Shown: in pieces, positions 58,500-64,000 of the stretch
Numbering within the stretch: the stretch's first letter is position 1
How the letters are laid out: the number at the start of each line of letters is the position of its first letter
DNA from: Alitta virens
Taxonomy: Eukaryota; Annelida; Polychaeta; Phyllodocida; Nereididae
Length of the DNA stretch: 64,000 nucleotides
Assembly (NCBI GenBank): GCA_932294295.1
Contig: OW028580.1
Span: 11,127,374-11,191,373, forward strand
Direction of reading: 5' to 3'
Notes under the pieces: generated by a model
What the model saw: only the letters and a program-made list of their open reading frames with translations
Told to the model about the DNA's origin: nothing
Database searches by the model: none
Made by a program: the position numbers and the translations under genes

Positions 58500-58545
58500 C
58501 CAATGAGAGGAAGAGGACGAAGCTTGCATTATGATAGCCACGTGG
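58500..58545 (+). promoter_or_regulatory. CCAAT box plus CACGTG palindrome (exemplar)
   Basis: AGCCAATGA matches the NF-Y consensus RRCCAATSR. CCACGTGG, 39 bp downstream, contains the canonical E-box/G-box CACGTG bound by bHLH factors. The pair sits at monomer positions 16-20 and 55-60. It is intact in most V and K monomers. Q and F lose CCAAT, while W, F and some N lose CACGTG. Whether it drives transcription is unknown. Confidence 0.4.
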
Positions 58546-58702
58546 GGCACTCGTGTGTAGCGGGGTCAAGTCCGTTGCAGAGAGCCAGGATGCTGACAAG
58601 AAAACAAACGACAACAACGCGACACCGAAGTGAAATACTCTATAGTAGCGTCAGGGAACGACGTGGCACAGTTAAATTATCAAGAGTACACAGCCATGTA
58701 GG

Positions 58703-58712
58703 AAGTGCACTT
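58703..58712 (+). repeat. 10-bp palindrome AAGTGCACTT (exemplar)
   Basis: A perfect 10-bp inverted repeat present in most domain B monomers. Domain A usually reads AAGTGCATTT or AAGTACATTT, which breaks it. The 3' half runs into CACTTAGCA, a 9-bp word that recurs at the monomer anchor (GTCCACTTAGCA), a short direct repeat inside each unit. Confidence 0.8.
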
Positions 58713-58826
58713 AGCAGTGAGATGCCAGACTCACAGACCGTGCCGATGAAGTAGTAAGATAGGTCCACTTAGCACAGCCAATGAGAGGCAGAGGACGAAG
58801 CATGCATTATGATAGCCACGTTGGGC

Positions 58827-58843
58827 ACTCGTGCGAAGCGGGG
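58827..58843 (+). promoter_or_regulatory. CENP-B-box-like 17-mer (exemplar of 19)
   Basis: The site reads ACTCGTGCGAAGCGGGG. The known mammalian CENP-B box core is NTTCGNNNNANNCGGGN. Eight of the nine fixed bases match, with C in place of the first T. Copies with the same 8/9 match start at 35194, 36938, 37523, 38712, 39234, 40976, 41283, 41867, 42389, 44131, 44438, 46798, 49736, 52674, 55589, 57361, 60879 and 62345. Most other monomers match 7 of 9. Binding is not shown, and the species may lack CENP-B. Confidence 0.35.
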
Positions 58844-59041
58844 TCAAGGCCGTTGCAGAGGGCCAGGATGCTGACAAGAAAACTAACGACAACAACGCAA
58901 CACCGAAGTGAAATACTCTATAGTAGCCTTTTGGAACGACGTGGCACAGTTAAATTATCAAGAGTACACAGCCATGTAGGAAGTGCACTTAGCAGTGAGA
59001 TGCCAGACTCATGGACAGCACCGCTTAAGTAGGGAAGTTAG

Positions 59042-59069
59042 TCTGGCTGAGCAGCGATAGCTTTGCTTG
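59042..59069 (+). repeat. 28-bp insert module (exemplar)
   Basis: The module lies between AAGTTAG and the GTCCAC anchor and reads TCTGGCTGAGCAGCGATAGC followed by TTTGCTTG. It is flanked on both sides by a TAG or TTG trinucleotide. In the common variant ending GCTAGG it can form a small hairpin, TAGC-TTT-GCTA (for example 59354-59364). It is present in 64 of 103 complete domain B monomers and in none of domain A. Whether it was gained in B or lost in A cannot be decided here. Confidence 0.9.
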
Positions 59070-59365
59070 GTCCACTTAGCACAGCCAATGAGAGCCAGAG
59101 GTAGAAGCTTGCATTATGATAGCCACGTGGGGCACTCGTGGGGCAAGGCCGTTGCAGAGGGCCAGGATGCTGACAAGGAAACAAATGACAACAACGCGAC
59201 ACCGAAGTGAAATACTCTATAGTAGCTTCTGGGAACGACGTGGCAGTTAAATTATCAAGAGTACACAGCCATGTAGCAAGTGCACTTAGCAGTGAGATGC
59301 CAGACTCTCAGACCGCACCGATTAAGTAGTAAGTTAGTCTGGCTGTGCAGCGATAGCTTTGCTAG
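59070..59365 (+). repeat. L-type monomer (exemplar, domain B, 296 bp)
   Basis: Has the 28-bp insert but two deletions: 8 bp giving CTCGTGGGGCAAGG, and 2 bp giving GTGGCAGTTAAA. Other diagnostics: GAGAGCCAGAGGTAGAAG, GACAAGGAAACAAATGAC, AGCTTCTGGG, CATGTAGCAAG, GACTCTCAGACCGC and CGATTAAGTAGT. The deletions close the reading frame found in other monomers. Confidence 0.92.
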
Positions 59366-59672
59366 GTCCACTTAGCACAGCCAAAGAGAGGCAGAGGACG
59401 AAGCGTGCATTATTTTAGCCATGTGGGGCTCTCGTGCGTAGCCAGGTCAAGGCCATTGCAGAGGGCCAGGATGCTGACAAGAAAACAAACGACAACAACG
59501 CGACACCGAAGTGAAATACTCTATAGTAGCCTTTTGGAATGAAGTGGCACAGTTAAATTATCAAGAGTACACAGCCATGTAGGAAGTGCACTTAGCAGTG
59601 AGATGCCAGACTCATGGACAGCGCCGCTTAAGTAGGGAAGTTAGTCTGGCTGTGCAGCGATAGCTTTGCTTG
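59366..59672 (+). repeat. F-type monomer (exemplar, domain B, 307 bp)
   Basis: Has the 28-bp insert. Diagnostic features: CCAAAGAGAGG (CCAAT lost), GCATTATTTTAGCCATGTG (CACGTG changed to CATGTG), GGGCTCTCG, GTAGCCAGGTC, AAGGCCATTG, CCTTTTGGAA and AAGTGGCAC. A version at 40357 and 43512 lacks the insert and is 277 bp. Confidence 0.92.
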
Positions 59673-60258
59673 GTCCACTTAGCACAGCCAATGAGAGGAA
59701 GAGGACGAAGCGTGCATTATGATAGCCACGTGGGGCACTCGTGCGTAGCGGGGTCAAGGCCATTGCAGAGAGCCAGGATGCTGACAAGAAAACAAACGAC
59801 AACAACGCGACACCGAAGTGAAATACTCTATAGTAGCGTTAGGGAACGACGTGGCACAGTTAAATTATCAAGAGTACACAGCCATGTAGGAAGTGCACTT
59901 AGCAGTGAGATGCCAGACTCACAGACCGTGCCGATGAAGTAGTAAGATAGGTCCACTTAGCACAGCCACTGAGAGGCAGAGGACGAAGCGTGCATTATTT
60001 TAGCCATGTGGGGCTCTCGTGCATAGCCAGGTCAAGGCCATTGCAGAGGGCCAGGATCCTGACAAGAAAACAAACGACAACAACGCGACACCGAAAGTGA
60101 AATACTCTATAGTAGCCTTTTGGAACGACGTGGCACAGTTAAATTATCAAGAGTACACAGCCATGTAGGAAGTGCACTTAGCAGTGAGATGCCAGACTCA
60201 TGGACAGCGCCGCTTAAGTAGGGAAGTCAGTCTGGCTGTGCAGCGATAGCTTTGCTTG

Positions 60259-63190
60259 GTCCACTTAGCACAGCCAATGAGAGGAAGAGGACGAAGCTTG
60301 CATTATGATAGCCACGTGGGGCACTCGTGCGTAGCGGGATCAAGGCCGTTGCAGAGAGCCAGGATGCTGATAAGAAAACAAACGACAACAACGCGACACC
60401 GAAGTGAAATACTCTATAGTAGCGTCAGGGAACGACGTGGCACAGTTAAGTTATCAAGAGTACACAGCCATGTAGGAAGTGCACTTAGCAGTGAGATGCC
60501 AGACTCACAGACCGTGCCGATGAAGTAGTAAGATAGGTCCACTTAGCACAGCCAATGAGAGGAAGAGGATGAAGCTTGCATTATGATAGCCACGTGGGTC
60601 ACTCGTGTGTAGCGGGGTCAAGTCCGTTGCAGAGAGCCAGGATGCTGACAAGAAAACAAACGACAACAAGGCGACACCGAAGTGAAATACTCTATGGTAG
60701 CGTCAGGGAACGACGTGGCACAGTTAAATTATCAAGAGTACACAGCCATGTAGGAAGTGCACTTAGCAGTGAGATGCCAGACTCACAGACCGTGCCGATG
60801 AAGTAGTAAGATAGGTCCACTTAGCACAGCCAATGAGAGGCAGAGGACGAAGCATGCATTATGATAGCCACGTTGGGCACTCGTGCGAAGCGGGGTCAAG
60901 GCCGTTGCAGAGGGCCAGGATGCTGACAAGAAAACTAACGACAACAACGCAACACCGAAGTGAAATACTCTATAGTAGCCTTTTGGAACGACGTGGCACA
61001 GTTAAATTATCAAGAGTACACAGCCATGTAGGAAGTGCACTTAGCAGTGAGATGCCAGACTCATGGACAGCACCGCTTAAGTAGGGAAGTTAGTCTGGCT
61101 GAGCAGCGATAGCTTTGCTTGGTCCACTTAGCACAGCCAATGAGAGCCAGAGGTAGAAGCGTGCATTATGATAGCCACGTGGGGCACTCGTGGGGCAAGG
61201 CCGTTGCAGAGGGCCAGGATGCTGACAAGGAAACAAATGACAACAACGCGACACCTAAGTGAAATACTCTATAGTAGCTTCTGGGAACGACGTGGCAGTT
61301 AAATTATCAAGAGTACACAGCCATGTAGCAAGTGCACTTAGCAGTGAGATGCTAGACTCTCAGACCGCACCGATTAAGTAGTAAGTTAGTCTGGCTGTGC
61401 AGCGATAGCTTTGCTAGGTCCACTTAGCACAGCCAAAGAGAGGCAGAGGACGAAGCGTGCATTATTTTAGCCATGTGGGGCTCTCGTGCGTAGCCAGGTC
61501 AAGGCCATTGCAGAGGGCCAGGATGCTGACAAGAAAACAAACGACAACAACGCGACACCGAAGTGAAATACTCTATAGTAGCCTTTTGGAACGAAGTGGC
61601 ACAGTTAAATTATCAAGAGTACACAGCCATGTAGGAAGTGCACTTAGCAGTGAGATGCCAGACTCATGGACAGCGCCGCTTAAGTAGGGAAGTTAGTCTG
61701 GCTGTGCAGCGATAGCTTTGCTTGGTCCACTTAGCACAGCCAATGAGAGGAAGAGGACGAAGCTTGCATTATGATAGCCACGTGGGGCACTCGTGCGTAG
61801 TGGGATCAAGGCCGTTGCAGAGAGCCAGGATGCTGATAAGAAAACAAACGACAACAACGCGACACCGAAGCGAAATACTCTATAGTAGCGTCAGGGAACG
61901 ACGTGGCACAGTTAAGTTATCAAGAGTACACAGCCATGTAGGAAGTGCACTTAGCAGTGAGATGCCAGACTCACAGACCGTGCCGATGAAGTAGTAAGAT
62001 AGGTCCACTTAGCACAGCCAATGAGAGGAAGAGGACGAAGCTTGCATTATGATAGCCACGTGGGGCACTCGTGTGTAGCGGGGTCAAGTCCGTTGCAGAG
62101 AGCCAGGATGCCGACAAGAAAACAAACGACAACAACGCGACACCGAAGTGAAATACTCTATAGTAGCGTCAGGGAACGACGTGGCACAGTTAAATTATCA
62201 AGAGTACACAGCCATGTAGGAAGTGCACTTAGCAGTGAGATGCCAGACTCACAGACCGTGCCGATGAAGTAGTAAGATAGGTCCACTTAGCACAGCCAAT
62301 GAGAGGCAGAGGACGAAGCATGCATTATGATAGCCACGTTGGGCACTCGTGCGAAGCGGGGTCAAGGCCGTTGCAGAGGGCCAGGATGCTGACAAGAAAA
62401 CTAACGACAACAACGCAACACCGAAGTGAAATACTCTATAGTAGCCTTTTGGAACGACGTGGCACAGTTAAATTATCAAGAGTACACAGCCATGTAGGAA
62501 GTGCACTTAGCAGTGAGATGCCAGACTCATGGACAGCACCGCTTAAGTAGGGAAGTTAGTCTGGCTGAGCAGCGATAGCTTTGCTTGGTCCACTTAGCAC
62601 AGCCAATGAGAGCCAGAGGTAGAAGCTTGCATTATGATAGCCACGTGGGGCACTCGTGGGGCAAGGCCGTTGCAGAGGGCCAGGATGCTGACAAGGAAAC
62701 AAATGACAACAACGCGACACCGAAGTGAAATACTCTATAGTAGCTTCTGGGAACGACGTGGCAGTTAAATTATCAAGAGTACACAGCCATGTAGCAAGTG
62801 CACTTAGCAGTGAGATGCCAGACTCTCAGACCGCACCGATTAAGTAGTAAGTTAGTCTGGCTGTGCAGCGATAGCTTTGCTAGGTCCACTTAGCACAGCC
62901 AAAGAGAGGCAGAGGACGAAGCGTGCATTATTTTAGCCATGTGGGGCTCTCGTGCGTAGCCAGGTCAAGGCCATTGCAGAGGGCCAGGATGCTGACAAGA
63001 AAACAAACGACAACAACGCGACACCGAAGTGAAATACTCTATAGTAGCCTTTTGGAATGAAGTGGCACAGTTAAATTATCAAGAGTACACAGCCATGTAG
63101 GAAGTGCACTTAGCAGTGAGATGCCAGACTCATGGACAGCGCCGCTTAAGTAGGGAAGTTAGTCTGGCTGTGCAGCGATAGCTTTGCTTG
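60259..63190 (+). repeat. 3518-bp higher-order repeat, copy 2 (two pentamers)
   Basis: Pentamers at 60259-61724 and 61725-63190 carry the same alternating markers as copy 1. Private changes include CCGAAGCGAAATAC near 61864 and GATGCCGACAAG near 62108. The V* that follows at 63191 is chimeric, so the unit is not completed by an F*. Confidence 0.92.
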
Positions 63191-63497
63191 GTCCACTTAG
63201 CACAGCCAATGAGAGGAAGAGGACGAAGCGTGCATTATGATAGCCACGTGGGGCACTCGTGCGTAGCGGGGTCAAGGCCATTGCAGAGAGCCAGGATGCT
63301 GACAAGAAAACAAACGACAACAACGCGACACCGAAGTGAAATACTCTATAGTAGCGTTAGGGAACGACGTGGCACAGTTAAATTATCAAGAGTACACAGC
63401 CATGTAGGAAGTGCACTTAGCAGTGAGATGCCAGACTCATGGACAGCACCGCTTAAGTAGGGAAGTTAGTCTGGCTGAGCAGCGATAGCTTTGCTTG
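63191..63497 (+). repeat. Chimeric V*/W monomer
   Basis: The front equals V* of 59673 (AAGGCCATTG, GCGTTAGGG). The end equals W of 62281 (CATGGACAGCACCGC, TGGCTGAGCAGCG) and carries the 28-bp insert, giving 307 bp instead of 278. The switch lies between the GTTAGGG marker (about 63356) and CATGGACAGC (about 63438). Confidence 0.88.
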
Positions 63498-64000
63498 GTC
63501 CACTTAGCACAGCCAATGAGAGCCAGAGGTAGAAGCTTGCATTATGATAGCCACGTGGGGCACTCGTGGGGCAAGGCCGTTGCAGAGGGCCAGGATGCTG
63601 ACAAGGAAACAAATGACAACAACGCGACACCGAAGTGAAATACTCTATAGTAGCTTCTGGGAACGACGTGGCAGTTAAATTATCAAGAGTACACAGCCAT
63701 GTAGCAAGTGCACTTAGCAGTGAGATGCCAGACTCTCAGACCGCACCGATTAAGTAGTAAGTTAGTCTGGCTGTGCAGCGATAGCTTTGCTAGGTCCACT
63801 TAGCACAGCCAAAGAGAGGCAGAGGACGAAGCGTGCATTATTTTAGCCATGTGGGGCTCTCGTGCGTAGCCAGGTCAAGGCCATTGCAGAGGGCCAGGAT
63901 GCTGACAAGAAAACAAACGACAACAACGCGACACCGAAGTGAAATACTCTATAGTAGCCTTTTGGAATGAAGTGGCACAGTTAAATTATCAAGAGTACAC
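63498..64000 (+). repeat. 910-bp-offset copy of L and F, cut by the window end
   Basis: L (63498-63793, 296 bp) and the first 207 bp of F (63794-64000) match 62588-63090 including AGAAGCTTGC and GGAATGAAGTGG. This is a trimer-sized (910-bp) tandem step created by the exchange in the preceding monomer. The array continues past the window. Confidence 0.92.

Larger units (their letters stand above)
58485..58762 (+). repeat. V-type monomer (exemplar, domain B, 278 bp)
   Basis: No 28-bp insert. Diagnostic features: GAGGAAGAGGACGAAGCTTG (HindIII site AAGCTT), CAGAGAGCC, TAGCGTCAGGG, ACAGACCGTGCCGATG and AGTAAGATAGG. CCAAT and CACGTG are intact. A hand count gives 14 CpG in this monomer. Confidence 0.92.
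58763..59069 (+). repeat. W-type monomer (exemplar, domain B, 307 bp)
   Basis: Has the 28-bp insert. Diagnostic features: GCATGCATT, CACGTTGGGC (CACGTG lost), CTCGTGCGAAGCGGGG (CENP-B-box-like), AAAACTAACG, CCTTTTGG, CATGGACAGC and CGCTTAAGTAGGG. Nineteen W-like monomers occur, all in domain B. Confidence 0.92.
56741..60258 (+). repeat. 3518-bp higher-order repeat, copy 1 (two pentamers plus V*-F*)
   Basis: Twelve monomers: V-V-W-L-F (56741-58206), V-V-W-L-F (58207-59672), V* (59673), F* (59951). The two pentamers differ: the first has GGGTCACTCG, CAACAAGGCG, CTATGGTAG and ACACCTAAGTG, while the second has GTAGTGGGATC, AGAAGCTTGC in L and GGAATGAAGTGG in F. The exact offset to the next copy is 3518 bp. 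Confidence 0.93.
1..64000 (+). repeat. Head-to-tail satellite array filling the whole window
   Basis: Anchor-to-anchor walking with GTCCACTTAGC gives 225 complete monomers and two edge partials with no gap, inversion or foreign insertion. Lengths are 278 bp (base form), 277, 204 and 215 bp (deleted forms) and 295-309 bp (forms with a 28-bp insert). The arithmetic closes exactly: 71 to 33616 is 117 monomers of 278 minus one base, plus five of 204. The read strand is clearly purine-rich. I do not recognise the family. The size, homogeneity and higher-order organisation fit constitutive heterochromatin such as a centromere or pericentromere of a eukaryote, but the location is inference. Confidence 0.98.
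33616..64000 (+). repeat. Domain B: mixed 278/296/307-bp satellite with 28-bp insert
   Basis: 103 complete monomers and one partial. 64 of the complete ones carry a 28-bp module inserted between AAGTTAG and the GTCCAC anchor. Main types are V (278 bp, no insert), W (307), L (296, two internal deletions of 8 and 2 bp) and F (307-308, CATTATTTTAGCC front). The first insert-bearing monomer starts at 33616, and the insert itself lies near 33895-33922. Domain B monomers are homologous to domain A along their whole length, so this is a diverged subfamily and not a different satellite. Confidence 0.95.

Noticed and set aside
58900..58930. TATA-like CTATAG or CTATAATAG as a promoter with the upstream CCAAT and CACGTG
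   Set aside because: The word varies freely between monomer types (CTATAG, CTATTATAG, CTATAATAG) and matches no strict TATA consensus. Not strong enough to annotate as a promoter.
59040..59070. Rho-independent terminator or riboswitch in the insert hairpin
   Set aside because: The stem is only four base pairs, there is no following U-tract, and the context is eukaryotic satellite.
89..63460. Over a hundred plus-strand reading frames of 60-90 codons, one per monomer
   Set aside because: They are the same satellite frame repeated. Many appear open only through GTG or TTG as start. They are broken by stops and out-of-frame indels in whole monomer classes, have no signal peptide, membrane segment or known domain, and show no conservation bias.
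1..64000. CRISPR array or bacterial origin
   Set aside because: The periodic unit is 278 bp with no unique spacers, no short 25-40 bp direct repeat and no cas-like genes. The higher-order structure is typical of eukaryotic satellites.
33616..64000. 28-bp insert as a transposon remnant or target-site insertion
   Set aside because: It is too short, has no terminal inverted repeats, and the flanking TAG/TTG match is only three bases. A simple insertion or deletion explains it equally well.
1..64000. Tandem ribosomal, histone or snRNA gene cluster
   Set aside because: A 278-bp unit is too short for rDNA or histone repeats. No 5S rRNA, snRNA or tRNA conserved sequence or cloverleaf is recognisable.

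Overview
The window is one uninterrupted tandem satellite DNA array. No protein gene, structural RNA gene, transposon, CRISPR array or unique-sequence island is visible. Every stretch belongs to a repeat family whose basic monomer is 278 bp, always head-to-tail in one orientation. I used the recurring anchor GTCCACTTAGC (variants GTCAACTTAGC, GCCCACTTAGC, GTCTACTTAGC) as monomer position 1. Walking anchor to anchor gives 225 complete monomers (122 in domain A, 103 in domain B) plus a 70-bp partial at the left edge and a 207-bp partial at the right edge. The source is almost certainly eukaryotic nuclear heterochromatin (centromeric, pericentromeric or subtelomeric). I do not recognise the family and cannot name the species. 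One hand-counted monomer has about 14 CpG in 278 bp, close to random expectation, which gives no sign of strong CpG depletion.

Domain A (1-33615) has only 278-bp monomers, one 277-bp copy and five 204-bp deleted monomers. They fall into diagnostic types that I call K, Q, T, N and S (short). These form nested higher-order repeats: an 11-monomer unit in three copies (2424-5481, 10690-13747, 18048-21661), a 5.7-kb stretch re-copied 9.3 kb downstream, and local tandem amplifications with unit lengths of 1038, 1872, 2502 and 1946 bp. A more divergent patch lies at 14026-15137.

Domain B (33616-64000) mixes 278-bp monomers with 296-309-bp monomers that carry a 28-bp insert just before the anchor. 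The insert is in 64 of 103 complete monomers here and in none of 122 in domain A. A mosaic junction zone (33616-38369) leads to a 3155-bp 11-mer in two nearly identical copies, a 2938-bp 10-mer in about 2.7 copies, and a pentamer V-V-W-L-F (1466 bp) in six copies. Two of those pentamers plus a V*-F* dimer make a 3518-bp 12-mer, present once complete and once nearly complete. Several monomers are visible chimeras marking unequal-crossover points.

Most monomers carry a CCAAT box and a CACGTG palindrome 39 bp downstream. W-type monomers of domain B (19 copies) carry a 17-bp site matching 8 of the 9 essential bases of the mammalian CENP-B box. Each monomer can hold an 83-codon plus-strand reading frame, but I judge it non-coding. 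The biological content is therefore satellite architecture and evolution plus candidate protein-binding sites, not genes acting together.
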